This document shows, piece by piece, positions 43,445-53,010 of a stretch of 64,000 nt of DNA. How positions within the stretch are numbered: position 1 is the first letter of the stretch; each line of letters begins with the position of its first letter. The position numbers and the translations under genes were made by a program. The notes under the pieces are model-generated. The model was not told the origin of the DNA, searched no databases, and saw only the letters and a program-made list of their open reading frames with translations. Source of the stretch: Pseudomonadota bacterium (lineage in GTDB: Bacteria; Pseudomonadota; Gammaproteobacteria; Pseudomonadales; Oceanobacteraceae); assembly GCA_030145845.1 (NCBI GenBank), contig JAIXHJ010000006.1, positions 62,001-126,000 on the forward strand, given 5' to 3'.

Positions 43445-44586
43445 TCCGTCAGTCCCTGTGATGTAAGGTATGGCACAGCATACGTTGTTAACAGACGTTG
43501 CTGTATGTCTGCACTCAGATTTTCAATCCGCTGACCAAGTTCAATCCGGGTTGCCGCATCACTGCCGGCAGACGGTGCTGCCGGCCAGGCGGCAAAGCGT
43601 TCCTGCAGCAGATCGAAAGCGGCTTTATGCACCGGCATGATTTCAGTCATCCGGCACAGCTGCCGGTCGATGGCGTCCGCCATGGTTTCAGCTGAAGCCA
43701 GTTCGTCAGCACTCAGCGGCTGACCGAAATCGACAAAAATACGTCCCTTATAACCGGTCAGTCCGCGCAGAATGCTGCGTGTATCTTCATCGTCTGTTTT
43801 ATCATAACGGCCTGACTCACGGCGGATCACCAGCTCACGGGCCTTATCAGCATCGCAGGGGTCCCATTCATACTGAATGGAAACCGGCACCGGACGCATC
43901 GCCAGCATGGTCTGTGTAAAGTCTTCACCCCGTTCGCGGCCATTCAGAGCCAGCATTTTCAGCACTGCAGTATCCGTTACATCCACACCGTCCTTGGCCC
44001 GTCCTTCCCGCTGCGCGATCCAGATGGAATGGCCATCATCCAGCGATGTGCGGATGTAGGATGAGAGTTTCTGCAGCTCCCGCAGCTTCTCACGCTTATT
44101 GGCCACCGAGCGTTTGACGATAAAACTTTTGTTCAGCCGCATAATGTCGGAGACATCCGGATGACGCAGCAGATTATCGCCGATGGCGATACGGCTGGTC
44201 GGCCAACCCGCCTGATGCAGGCTGAAATTGATCATGGTCGGATCCATGGCAATATCGCGGTGGTTGGAAATCCACAGATACGGCTGTCCCTGCTGCAGCC
44301 GCTCCAGACCGCGGATCTCAACCTTAGCCGCCGATTGTTGCAGCAGCGTGGCAACCCAGTCGGAGACCCAGTGCTGAAAATCCTCCACGCCGTGAATATC
44401 CCGGCTGCGGCGGCGGATTGCCCTCGCCGCCAGCGGCCGCAACAGGCGGTTCAGCCACAGAGGTAAGCGCGGATAACGGTATTTGAGAATGGCAGCCGGT
44501 AAGGTTTCTGACTGCGACAGACGCTGTAATACGGACGGGACTTCATCATCATTGAACGGGCGGATATCCGCGAAGGGGTCCTGCAT
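43441..44586 (-). CDS. PlsC-family glycerolipid acyltransferase
   Basis: 381 residues from ATG 44586 (a GTG at 44604 is the alternative). It has the catalytic NHRDIAMDP motif (NHxxxxD) in YLWISNHRD, and REGRAKDG further on, in place of the EGTR block. No membrane helix is evident. The length is well above a typical PlsC. The substrate is unknown; 1-acylglycerol-3-phosphate is likely. It lies upstream of the DUF4377-like lipoprotein gene, overlapping it by 4 bp. Confidence 0.85.
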   Translation of the reverse strand: MQDPFADIRPFNDDEVPSVLQRLSQSETLPAAILKYRYPRLPLWLNRLLRPLAARAIRRRSRDIHGVEDFQHWVSDWVATLLQQSAAKVEIRGLERLQQGQPYLWISNHRDIAMDPTMINFSLHQAGWPTSRIAIGDNLLRHPDVSDIMRLNKSFIVKRSVANKREKLRELQKLSSYIRTSLDDGHSIWIAQREGRAKDGVDVTDTAVLKMLALNGRERGEDFTQTMLAMRPVPVSIQYEWDPCDADKARELVIRRESGRYDKTDDEDTRSILRGLTGYKGRIFVDFGQPLSADELASAETMADAIDRQLCRMTEIMPVHKAAFDLLQERFAAWPAAPSAGSDAATRIELGQRIENLSADIQQRLLTTYAVPYLTSQGLTE

Positions 44587-44669
44587 GGGATCTCTCTGGT
44601 GCACATTAACTCGGGTAGCTGCTTAGTATATCCTAGTGCCCTCACGCGGGATAACGACCAGAGGTCTGT

Positions 44670-45074
44670 ATGATAACTGAATGGGTACCGGCTGCTTCCG
44701 GACAAGCCGATATTGATGTTTCACTGCTGCAACAGTCAGCCGCCCTGGCGGAAACGCTGAAAAGCGATGCTGATGCGGTCCGGAAGGTCATCGGTGATGA
44801 TACGCTGCTCACAATGCAGAGCTGGCTGAAGTTACCGGAAAGCGCCTGGCAGGCGCCTATTCAGGCATTACCGGAAAAAGATCTTTTCCCGCTGGCTGTC
44901 TTTTTTACCCTGGCAGAAAACGCCTTTTCCGGTTGGCAGTGTGGTTCCTCCAACCCCGCCATCTGGATTTTCCGCTACCTCAAGGCACAGCACGCACTGC
45001 CGGAAAAACCCGCCATCAAAGCACTGAAGAGCCTGACCGATAACCGGTATATTCCTTACGGCAGCGCACTCTGA
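44670..45074 (+). CDS. Small cytoplasmic protein of unknown function
   Basis: 134 residues; ATG 44670 with AGAGG upstream. The sequence is helical, with a Trp-containing stretch (LPESAWQAPIQALPEKDLFPLAVFFTLAENAFSGWQCG) and a conserved-looking end (WIFRYLKAQHALPEKPAIKALKSLTDNRYIPYGSAL). No domain is recognised. The divergent acyltransferase gene and a convergent hybrid kinase (19-bp overlap at the 3' end) flank it. Confidence 0.72.
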   Translation: MITEWVPAASGQADIDVSLLQQSAALAETLKSDADAVRKVIGDDTLLTMQSWLKLPESAWQAPIQALPEKDLFPLAVFFTLAENAFSGWQCGSSNPAIWIFRYLKAQHALPEKPAIKALKSLTDNRYIPYGSAL

Positions 45075-47128
45075 TCACTGCCCCGGTCTGTTGGCCGCTG
45101 CAGATAGCTGAGCAGGCTCAGGCGTAACTCCTCCAGCCGTACCGGTTTGGTCAGGTAACCATCCATACCGGCAGCGCTGCAGGCGGCTTTCTGCTCGGCC
45201 ATCACATCCGCTGACAAGGCAATAACCGGTACCTGTGGCCGCTCCTGCAATGCACGGATCCGGCGGGTGGCCTCCAGGCCATCCATCACCGGCATATGAC
45301 AGTCCATCAGTACCAGATCGAACGACTGATCACGGTATAACGCTACCGCCTCTTCACCATTCGCGGCCACGGTCGCCGTACAGCCCAGCCGTTTCAGCAT
45401 CTGCAGGGCGACCTTCTGATTCACTTCGTTGTCTTCCGCCAGCAGGACCCGCACCCCGGCCAGCGCGTCCGCAGAGACCGGTTCTGTCGCTGCCGGTGGC
45501 GCGCTGCTGTCACGGGTGATCAGCTCTGCTGCCGGCTGAGTCCTGTTTTCCGGCTCCGTCAGCAAACGCAGCAGAATCCGTTTCAGCTGCTCCTGACTCA
45601 CCGGCCAGTCCCAGAAAGCACGCACACCATCAGCCCGCAGCGCCTTTTCATTGGCCACCGCGGTTCCCGATGAACTGACCGCCAGCGGCACCTTACCGCG
45701 GCACCGCGGTAACAGCTGATCACGCTGGCGGCGGAAAATCGCATCGGCGACAATCAGCAGCTGTGGCTGTTCTTTCTCCAGTGCACGGAACAGCAGCCCC
45801 GCGTCCGCGAATTCCCGTACCCGCAGCGGAATACTGTGCGCTACCGACACCACCAGCGAACGGTTGACCTGTACTTCGTCCAGCACCCAGATCTGACAGC
45901 CTGACACATCTGCCGGGGGTGGCTCTGCAGCCAGGTTATCCGCCACCGCCAACTGCAGATCAAGCCAGAAGCAGGAACCGGTGCCGGCGGCACTGATGAC
46001 CCCCACCTGACCGCCCATCAGTTTCGCCAGCCGCTGGCTGATACTCAGCCCCAACCCGGTTCCGCCGGCCTGCGTCGACAGACGGCCATGCGCGACCCGG
46101 TATTCGTCAAACACATAACGGGCCTGATCGGCGCGGATACCGATACCGCTGTCCTCCACCGAAAACCGCAGTCTGACACTGTCCTGCCCGCCACGGATCA
46201 GCGCCACCCGCAGCAGCACATGCCCCTGTTCGGTAAACTTCAGGGCATTGGTGAGGAAATTCATCAGGATCTGACGGATGCGGACCGGATCGCCAATGAC
46301 CTGAGCCGGAACCTGTTCTTCAACGAAACACTGCAACGCCAGCCCTTTCTCACGTGCCCGGGCAGCCATCATATTCATCAGGTTGTCGCACATTTCACGG
46401 ATGCTGAACGGGCCTTTGTCGATTTCCAGCATGCCGGCTTCGATCTTGGAGCTGTCGAGGATGTCGTTGACGATGGTCAGCAGGTGTTCAGAGGAATGCT
46501 GGATAACCCGCAGAAAGCCCTGCTGTTCTGAGGTCAGCGGTGTCTGCTCCAGCAGCGAGACCATGCCGATCAGGCCGGTCATCGGTGTGCGGATTTCGTG
46601 ACTCATACTGGCGAGAAAGCGGCTTTTTGACTGACTGGCCTGCTCTGCGTCCTCTTTCTGCTGCACCAGTACTTCCCTGGCGCGGTAAATCTCCGTGTAA
46701 TCAGAGCTCACCACCAGCAGGGCCTGCAGGCGGCCGTCCTGCAGCACAGGCAGCATCGTATTGCGCAGCCAGCTTTCGTGGCCGTCCTGCGTCAGGTGGA
46801 TGTCGTAATAACTGGGTTGCAGCGTCGCCAGAACCTCGTCCATGGCATGGCTGAACAGCTGCGCCTGCTCTGCCGTGAGCAGATCGGTGGCCATCTTTCC
46901 CAGTACATCCTCACGCCGGTACTGATCAAGCAGATGATTGACTTCCAGAATGCGGCCCTGAGGATCAATTTCAGTGATGATGTCAGGCAGCTGACGCCAG
47001 AGCAGCGAGAAACGGCAGGCCGATTCGCCGGCCTTACGCAGGGCCGTCTGTGTCTGCCACAGACGGATAATCAGAAAAAGACAGACCGCGGCCAGCGCCG
47101 CACTCAGCAGTAACAGGGGTTCATCCAT
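45056..47128 (-). CDS. Hybrid sensor histidine kinase
   Basis: 690 residues. A membrane helix (~4-22), a PAS domain (~40-150, with LPDIITEIDPQGRILEVNH), HisKA with the phospho-acceptor His177 in SMSHEIRTPM, and HATPase_c (~285-395: NALKFTEQGHVLL, DSGIGI, GGTGLGLSIS). A first receiver-like segment (~405-520) lacks the canonical Lys and is probably a pseudo-receiver. The C-terminal receiver (~555-675) is complete: LLAEDNEVN, LVLMDCHMPVMDG with the acceptor Asp, ALSAD and LTKP. No phosphotransfer (Hpt) domain is visible. It lies 40 bp downstream of the HTH/pseudo-receiver gene, in the same direction. Confidence 0.93.
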   Translation of the reverse strand: MDEPLLLLSAALAAVCLFLIIRLWQTQTALRKAGESACRFSLLWRQLPDIITEIDPQGRILEVNHLLDQYRREDVLGKMATDLLTAEQAQLFSHAMDEVLATLQPSYYDIHLTQDGHESWLRNTMLPVLQDGRLQALLVVSSDYTEIYRAREVLVQQKEDAEQASQSKSRFLASMSHEIRTPMTGLIGMVSLLEQTPLTSEQQGFLRVIQHSSEHLLTIVNDILDSSKIEAGMLEIDKGPFSIREMCDNLMNMMAARAREKGLALQCFVEEQVPAQVIGDPVRIRQILMNFLTNALKFTEQGHVLLRVALIRGGQDSVRLRFSVEDSGIGIRADQARYVFDEYRVAHGRLSTQAGGTGLGLSISQRLAKLMGGQVGVISAAGTGSCFWLDLQLAVADNLAAEPPPADVSGCQIWVLDEVQVNRSLVVSVAHSIPLRVREFADAGLLFRALEKEQPQLLIVADAIFRRQRDQLLPRCRGKVPLAVSSSGTAVANEKALRADGVRAFWDWPVSQEQLKRILLRLLTEPENRTQPAAELITRDSSAPPAATEPVSADALAGVRVLLAEDNEVNQKVALQMLKRLGCTATVAANGEEAVALYRDQSFDLVLMDCHMPVMDGLEATRRIRALQERPQVPVIALSADVMAEQKAACSAAGMDGYLTKPVRLEELRLSLLSYLQRPTDRGSDQSALP

Positions 47129-47168
47129 AGCGCCTCCTGCGCCGGCGGAATCATCCTGCTGTCAGGCC

Positions 47169-47711
47169 TCAGGCCGCCGCATCGCCGCTGAGTACAGCAG
47201 AAATGGCACTCTGGTCAGCCGGCCACTGATAACCACACCAGCCATCAGGCAGCTGCTCCGGTACGCCCATCCGGTTGAGCACCAGGGTCAGGGTTTCACG
47301 GCCATCACCATCACGCAGCAGACGCGAGACAGAATCGGCGTGCTCAGCAGAAAATACACACACGGCGCCCGGCTGGTGCTGAGCCAGCAGGAAACCGAAA
47401 TGCAGCGGGTCCGAGGTAACCAGCGGTTCCCAGCCACTGCGGCGGACAAACGACGCCAGATCAGCAGAAGGCTCATCGGCAGCGGTCAGAATCAGCAGGG
47501 TACGTCCACCCAGCGCCAGATCGTCCGGCACCGGCATGTTGTTATCCTGCAGAAAACTGATAAAACTGCTCACCGGAATGCGGTTATCGCCGCGCCCGGG
47601 GAGCTTGTAAGCATCGAGGTGGCCACGCTCAATCCAGCGGATAACTGTGCGAAAGTTCACTCCACAGTATTTGGCGACTTCACCCGTGGTTAAGGCTTGT
47701 TTATCCCTCAC
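47169..47711 (-). CDS. HTH (AlpA/excisionase-type) protein with pseudo-receiver
   Basis: 180 residues from GTG 47711. N-terminal helix-turn-helix of the MerR/excisionase type (LTTGEVAKYCGVNFRTVIRWIERGHLDAYKLPGRGDNRI, ~6-45). The C-terminal ~110 residues follow a receiver-like alternation (TLLILTAADEPSADLASFVRRSGWEPLV; GAVCVFSAEHADSV), but no Asp stands where the phospho-acceptor would be, so it looks like a pseudo-receiver. It probably binds DNA and responds without phosphorylation. It is immediately upstream of the hybrid kinase and divergent from the large response regulator. Confidence 0.75.
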   Translation of the reverse strand: MRDKQALTTGEVAKYCGVNFRTVIRWIERGHLDAYKLPGRGDNRIPVSSFISFLQDNNMPVPDDLALGGRTLLILTAADEPSADLASFVRRSGWEPLVTSDPLHFGFLLAQHQPGAVCVFSAEHADSVSRLLRDGDGRETLTLVLNRMGVPEQLPDGWCGYQWPADQSAISAVLSGDAAA

Positions 47712-47877
47712 AGCATGATCTCAAATTGGCAACTACACTGGGTTCAGTATAGATAGCCTTTCGCCTTTGCAAGGATAAATCGCTAAATTCCTGCGTCCCT
47801 GCAATGCTGGCGGTGCACAGACTGACACGTCAGAATGGCAGGCAGAGCGGCAGAAAAACAACAACAGGAGAGACGTC

Positions 47878-49716
47878 ATGCAGCGGAATATCTTACTGGT
47901 CGATGATGAAGCCGGCATCATTCACGCGATCCGCCGCATGCTGCGCTCGGAGCCCTACCTCATTCATGAAGCGGCCAGCGGCGATGAAGCACTGGCCATT
48001 CTTGAACGTCATGACATCCAGCTGATGATCACCGACTATAAAATGCCGGGGATGGATGGTCTGACGCTGTGCCGTAAAACCCGCGAACTGTCACCGACCA
48101 CCTATCGTCTGCTGCTGTCCGGCCAGGTGGATTACAGCGCCCTGCGGCGCGCCTGGCAGCACGGTGATGTACACCGCTTTGTCGCCAAACCCTGGGACAA
48201 CCTGCTGCTGACCATGGACATCAAGGAAGGTCTGAAACAGCACACCCTGCTGAGCCGTATGCACCAGCTCAGCCAGCAGCTGCAGACCCAGCAGCCGACC
48301 CTGCTCACCGACAGTAACTGGATTGTCCGCCTGGCCAATGCGCCGATGTGCCGCGCACTGCAGTGCCGCGAAGAGGATCTGCTGGGGGTTAACCTGTTTG
48401 CCCAGGCACTGTCAGACATGGCTGTCACTCTGGAAACCGAAGTCACCCGTCAGGTGGAAGAAAACAAAACCTGGCTCGGCCACTTCACCCTCACCGGCCC
48501 GGCACAGCTGAAAAAACAGGCCTGGATGGCTATCGCCCCACTGGGCGATCAGTACCGTCTGTGCTCCTGCCACTGGGTATCGGATGATCTGAATCCCGGC
48601 CGGGATCTGAGTGACGAACTGAAACGCTATTCCGGTGAACACCACCTTGAGCGCCTGCAACAGGCCGCTGACCAGTCGCTCAGCGAGCCGCAGCTGATGG
48701 TCGTCAGCTTCTGCGACGGCGACGGTGTCAGCCGTGACCTGTCGGCCATGTGTTACGAACGTCTGCAGGCCGCCACTGACGACCTGTATGAGATTTATTC
48801 GCCCAGCCCCAGCACCTTTCTCATTCTGTTGCCGGCCGCCATCGGCAGTGCCCAGACCACACGCCTGACGCAGAATATTCAGCAGGACTTCAGTGACCCG
48901 CTGAATTATCAGGGACAGTCACTGGTGCTGGACCCTGCAATATCCATCGAAAGCAAACCCGCGGACATCAGCGACTGGGACGACTGGCTGCGGCAGCGGC
49001 TGGGGTTGACCCCCGCCGCCCTGACGCACAAACGGCCGGCCGGTAGCGAGCAGCCACAGCCGCAACCGGTCACCCACAGTGACAACCGCGTACTGCCGGT
49101 ATTCAATCAACAGGGCGAATTGTCCGCCCTGCAGATTCCGGCCGAGGCGTTTGATGACGGCGGCAGCTGGCACAGCTGGCTGCAGGATGTGGTATCCACC
49201 TGGCAGCACCACTTCAGCCGGCCTCTGCAGCTCATCATCAGCGCCGCCGATCATACCGCAGCTGACATCCGGGCCCTGACCGATGAGCTGCAGCACAGCG
49301 GCAACCCCGCTGGCTGCAGTGTGATTCTGGCGGAGGAATGCGTCCTCAGTCAGGATGAAGAAGACCTCAGCTGGCGCGATGAACTGCGCGCCCGCCAGTG
49401 CAATATTTTTATCGCTAACTTCGGCCGCAGTTTTATCAACTCACGACAGCTGCTGGCGCTGCCGATCCAGGGTGTCAGTCTGGCCCCGGAATTCCTGATC
49501 CATATGCGCAACAGTAAATCCCTGCCGCAGAGCCGCCGGCTGCTGCAACGTATTCATGACCACGGCATGACCATTTTTGCCCCCAATATGGACAGCACCG
49601 AATCCCTTGCTTCAGCCCACCAGAGCAACGTCGACTGGTTGTCCGGCAGCATCCTGTCACAGCCCCTCAGCTGTGATCAGCTGCAGTGGTTCTCCGCCGA
49701 TGGCGGCATCGGCTGA
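47878..49716 (+). CDS. Response regulator with degenerate GGDEF and EAL domains
   Basis: 612 residues. The receiver (~1-125) is intact (LLVDDEAGI, MITDYKMPGMDG, RLLLSGQ, VAKPW) and of the RpfG-like type. A PAS-like domain (~145-235) follows. The GGDEF domain (~255-365) has SPSTF in place of GGDEF (in EIYSPSPSTFLILLP). The EAL domain (~385-605) lacks EAL (FNQQGELSALQI), has IANFGRSF for the DDFGTG block, VSLAPEFL for the LKID block, and WLSGSILSQPL for the QGYxxxxP block. All catalytic residues appear lost, so it may act as a phosphorylation-gated c-di-GMP sensor or scaffold. It is divergent from the HTH gene (166 bp between). Confidence 0.9.
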   Translation: MQRNILLVDDEAGIIHAIRRMLRSEPYLIHEAASGDEALAILERHDIQLMITDYKMPGMDGLTLCRKTRELSPTTYRLLLSGQVDYSALRRAWQHGDVHRFVAKPWDNLLLTMDIKEGLKQHTLLSRMHQLSQQLQTQQPTLLTDSNWIVRLANAPMCRALQCREEDLLGVNLFAQALSDMAVTLETEVTRQVEENKTWLGHFTLTGPAQLKKQAWMAIAPLGDQYRLCSCHWVSDDLNPGRDLSDELKRYSGEHHLERLQQAADQSLSEPQLMVVSFCDGDGVSRDLSAMCYERLQAATDDLYEIYSPSPSTFLILLPAAIGSAQTTRLTQNIQQDFSDPLNYQGQSLVLDPAISIESKPADISDWDDWLRQRLGLTPAALTHKRPAGSEQPQPQPVTHSDNRVLPVFNQQGELSALQIPAEAFDDGGSWHSWLQDVVSTWQHHFSRPLQLIISAADHTAADIRALTDELQHSGNPAGCSVILAEECVLSQDEEDLSWRDELRARQCNIFIANFGRSFINSRQLLALPIQGVSLAPEFLIHMRNSKSLPQSRRLLQRIHDHGMTIFAPNMDSTESLASAHQSNVDWLSGSILSQPLSCDQLQWFSADGGIG

Positions 49717-49785
49717 GGCGTTATTCATACGGAGAACAGGAATCATTATTGCGGTATGATAGGCGCTGCTATGAGGAGCCCTACT

Positions 49786-50046
49786 GTGAATAAAGATCAA
49801 GCCTATCACCAGATCGCCCTGGCCTGCCTGAAGGCCCTGCGCAACCCCACCGCTGCCGACGCAGAAGATCAGATCCAGATGCTCTATAAAGTGATTGATC
49901 AGGCCTTTGAACAGCAGTTCGCGCTGGTGCTGGCGGAACTGGAAGACTGCAAAGCCCGTCTGAGCCAGATTGAAAGCCTGGACCCGGCGCACAACACGCT
50001 GGCCGATGCACAGGCCATTTCTTCCCATCAGGGAACCGCCCACTAA
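49786..50046 (+). CDS. Small protein of unknown function
   Basis: 86 residues from GTG 49786, which has GAGGAG seven bases upstream; ATGs at 49756 and 49771 lack such a site. A -10-like TATGAT at 49755-49760 would put the transcript start about 20 bp before the GTG. The protein is helical (QIALACLKALRNPTAADAEDQIQMLYKVIDQAFEQQFALVLAELEDC, in two blocks). No known family. It is 24 bp upstream of the M16 protease, probably in one operon. Confidence 0.68.
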   Translation: MNKDQAYHQIALACLKALRNPTAADAEDQIQMLYKVIDQAFEQQFALVLAELEDCKARLSQIESLDPAHNTLADAQAISSHQGTAH

Positions 50047-50070
50047 CCCGATTCCCGCACAGGAGCAGGC

Positions 50071-52881
50071 ATGTTTTCGCCCCGATACTGGACCTTTTTC
50101 GCTATCGTCGTCGCCGCCATTGTATATTCTATGATCAGATTTTCAGACAAGCCGGATATCATTGTCAGCCCGTCAGATACCTACAGTTACCGCGCCCTGA
50201 CACTGGATAACGGCATGAAAGTGCTGCTGGTCAACACCCCGGAATCCGATAAAGCCGCTGCTGCCGTCACCGTCAATGCCGGCAGTGGTGATGATCCGCA
50301 GGGCCGTGAGGGGCTGGCGCATTTCCTTGAACACATGCTGTTTCTCGGCACCGAACCTTATCCGGAGCCGGGTGAATATCAGAGCTATATCAGCCGCCAC
50401 GGTGGCAGCCATAACGCCTTTACCGCGCACAGCCAGACCACTTATTTCTTTGAGATCGACAACAGCGCCCTGTCCGGTGCACTGGACCGCTTTGCGCCTT
50501 TCTTTATTTCACCGACTTTTGACGAAGCCTATGTCGGGCGCGAAAAAAATGCCGTTCACGCAGAATACAGCGCCAAGCTGAGAGACGATTTCCGCCGCAT
50601 TTATTCGGCAGAAAAGATGGCCATGAACCCGGCCCACCCGTTTTCGCATTTTGCCACCGGTAATCTGGATACTCTGGCTGACCGCCCTGACAGTAACGTG
50701 CGCGACGACCTGCTGGCCTTTTACCGCAGCCATTATTCCGCCGATAAAATGACCGCGGTGGTGGCCGGTAATTATCCGCTCGATCAGCTGCAGGAGTGGG
50801 CCAGCGCGCATTTTGCCGCTGTGCCGGTACGTGACACCGAAGCACGTCAGCCACGTCCGCCCCTGTTTGTGCCATCGCAGCTGCCGCTGGATATGGATAT
50901 TGAACCGGTGAAAGAAATCCGCCGTCTGCAGTTCACTTTCCCGCTGCCGGAATCACGCTCGGTGTACCGCTACAAACCGGTGCAGCTGCTGTCCAGCCTG
51001 ATCGGCCATGAAGGCGAAGGCAGTCTGCTCGCGTTATTGAAAGAAAAAGGCTGGGCTGAAGGTCTGAGCGCCGGCCGCTCCATGGGCACGGAATTCGAAA
51101 CCACCCTGGTGGTGCAGATACAGCTGACCCGCACCGGCCTGCTGCACGTCGACAACATCACCCAGGCGCTGATGCATTACATCGACCTCATCCGTCAGCA
51201 ACCGCTGCCACAATACCTGCTGACCGAACAGCAGCAGCTGAGCGATCTGTCGTTCCGCTTTCAGGAACAGAGCCGCCTGTCAGACTATGTGGTACGCCTG
51301 AGCACAAACCTGCTGGTGTATCCGCAGCAGGACGTAATCTACGGTGACTACCACTGGGAACCGGTCAGTGAAGCCACCTTCCGTCCTTATCTCGATGCCC
51401 TGTCTGCCGGTAATATGCTGCGCACCCTGATCGCACCGAATGTACCGACGGAAATCACCGATCCCTGGTACGGCACCCGCATCCGTATCCGCCCCAGCGA
51501 TTACCGCCCGCAGGACGTCACCACCGAGGGGCTCGACAGCCTGCAGCTGCCGCAGGAAAACCCCTTTATCCCGACCGACTTTGAGCTGCATGCCGATGCC
51601 GCCACTGAGGTACCGCAGAGTCTGATTGATGAGCCCGGCCTGCGTCTGTGGTATTACCCGGAACACGAATTCAGAACGCCGAAATCACGCATTCAGATTC
51701 AGTTCCAGAAAGCCAGCGTGCAGAACAGTGCCCGTGAACGGGTTATCGCCCAGCTGTATTCACGTACCGTCAAAGAAGCGCTCAACACCTACAGCTATCC
51801 GGCGTCCATGGCCGGCCTCAATTATGGCCTCAATGCCACCGGCCGTGGCGTTGAACTGGCGGTCGCCGGCTACCAGCACAAAATGCCGGAACTGGTGGAG
51901 CGCATTCTGCAGGAAATGGAAACCATCAGCCTCAGCGGGGAAGATTTTGAACGTTATAAGGCCTCACTGCAGCGCTCACTGGAAAACCAGCTGAAGAACA
52001 AGCCCTACGAACGGGAAATTGCCGTACTGAAACAGTGGCTGCATGACCCCAGCTTTGATCAGCACGAACTGCTGGCGGCGCTGGAAGATGTCAGCCGCAG
52101 TGATGTGCTGGCATTTGCCAGCCGCTTTGCTGATGACCTCGGCAGCCGCATTTACGTACACGGCAACATGAGCAGCGATCAGGCACGCCATATTGCCGCG
52201 CTGGTCAGACAGCACTTTGCCGGTACTGACGACCTGCTCGACCGTTCCGCCATTGTGCAGGTACCGGCCGGCCAGTGGCAGCAAAACCTCACCCTGGATC
52301 ACCAGGACAAAGCCGTGGTGCTCTATATCCAGGGCCAGGAAACCACGGACAGCAACCGCGCCCGCTTCGCTCTGCTGGGGCAGATTCTGGGCGCACCTTA
52401 TTACCAGCGGATCCGCACCGAACTGCAGATGGGCTATGTGGTGTTTGCCACACCGCTGCCACAGCGGCGCGTGCCCGGGCTGGCCTTTATTGTGCAGTCA
52501 CCGCATGCCACACCGCAGGAAATTCTCGACCAGAGCACACGCTTCTTCGCCGGCTTTGAACAACAACTGGCGGAGATGAGTGATGAAGAATTTGCTTCCT
52601 ACCGTCAGGGGCTGGCCACTCTGCTGCTGGAAAAGCCGAAAAACCTGTATGAGAAAGCAGCCTACTTCTGGCGTGAAATCGAAGATGACCGTCTCACCTT
52701 CGATACCAACAGCGCCATTGCGGCCGAGGTCATGAAACTGACCCGCGACGACATGCTGGCCCTGTACCGCAGCGCCATCCTGCAGCAGCAGAACCCGGCC
52801 ATTCTGATGACTCAGGGTGGTGCGGTCGACGGCTGGCAGGCACTGGACTCAGCCGACCGGGCAGCACTGCCGCGTTTCTGA
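50071..52881 (+). CDS. ptrA: Pitrilysin/insulinase-family zinc protease (M16)
   Basis: 936 residues with an N-terminal hydrophobic segment (FFAIVVAAIVYSMI), so probably exported or membrane-tethered. The zinc motif HFLEHMLFLGTEPYP (inverted HxxEH) and the downstream Glu in NAVHAEYSAKLRDDFRRIY give the M16 active site in the first of two tandem M16 halves; the second half (~480-930) is inactive but completes the chamber. Length is close to E. coli protease III (about 960). It cleaves small peptides in the periplasm. It ends at a strong terminator. Confidence 0.92.
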   Translation: MFSPRYWTFFAIVVAAIVYSMIRFSDKPDIIVSPSDTYSYRALTLDNGMKVLLVNTPESDKAAAAVTVNAGSGDDPQGREGLAHFLEHMLFLGTEPYPEPGEYQSYISRHGGSHNAFTAHSQTTYFFEIDNSALSGALDRFAPFFISPTFDEAYVGREKNAVHAEYSAKLRDDFRRIYSAEKMAMNPAHPFSHFATGNLDTLADRPDSNVRDDLLAFYRSHYSADKMTAVVAGNYPLDQLQEWASAHFAAVPVRDTEARQPRPPLFVPSQLPLDMDIEPVKEIRRLQFTFPLPESRSVYRYKPVQLLSSLIGHEGEGSLLALLKEKGWAEGLSAGRSMGTEFETTLVVQIQLTRTGLLHVDNITQALMHYIDLIRQQPLPQYLLTEQQQLSDLSFRFQEQSRLSDYVVRLSTNLLVYPQQDVIYGDYHWEPVSEATFRPYLDALSAGNMLRTLIAPNVPTEITDPWYGTRIRIRPSDYRPQDVTTEGLDSLQLPQENPFIPTDFELHADAATEVPQSLIDEPGLRLWYYPEHEFRTPKSRIQIQFQKASVQNSARERVIAQLYSRTVKEALNTYSYPASMAGLNYGLNATGRGVELAVAGYQHKMPELVERILQEMETISLSGEDFERYKASLQRSLENQLKNKPYEREIAVLKQWLHDPSFDQHELLAALEDVSRSDVLAFASRFADDLGSRIYVHGNMSSDQARHIAALVRQHFAGTDDLLDRSAIVQVPAGQWQQNLTLDHQDKAVVLYIQGQETTDSNRARFALLGQILGAPYYQRIRTELQMGYVVFATPLPQRRVPGLAFIVQSPHATPQEILDQSTRFFAGFEQQLAEMSDEEFASYRQGLATLLLEKPKNLYEKAAYFWREIEDDRLTFDTNSAIAAEVMKLTRDDMLALYRSAILQQQNPAILMTQGGAVDGWQALDSADRAALPRF

Positions 52882-52895
52882 GTGCTGCTGACCAG

Positions 52896-52929
52896 CAATA
52901 AAAAACGGTCTGCGGGCCGTTTTTTATTG
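52896..52929. terminator. Bidirectional intrinsic terminator
   Basis: A 13-bp perfect stem (52896-52908 with 52917-52929) around an 8-nt loop, with A and T runs at the outer ends. Confidence 0.9.
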
Positions 52930-53010
52930 CCTGCCATTTATTGGCCCGCCAGAACCTTGCCTGACCCTGCCGCTGCGTCAGAATGACTTTTTTATCAGCA
53001 GGACAGACAC

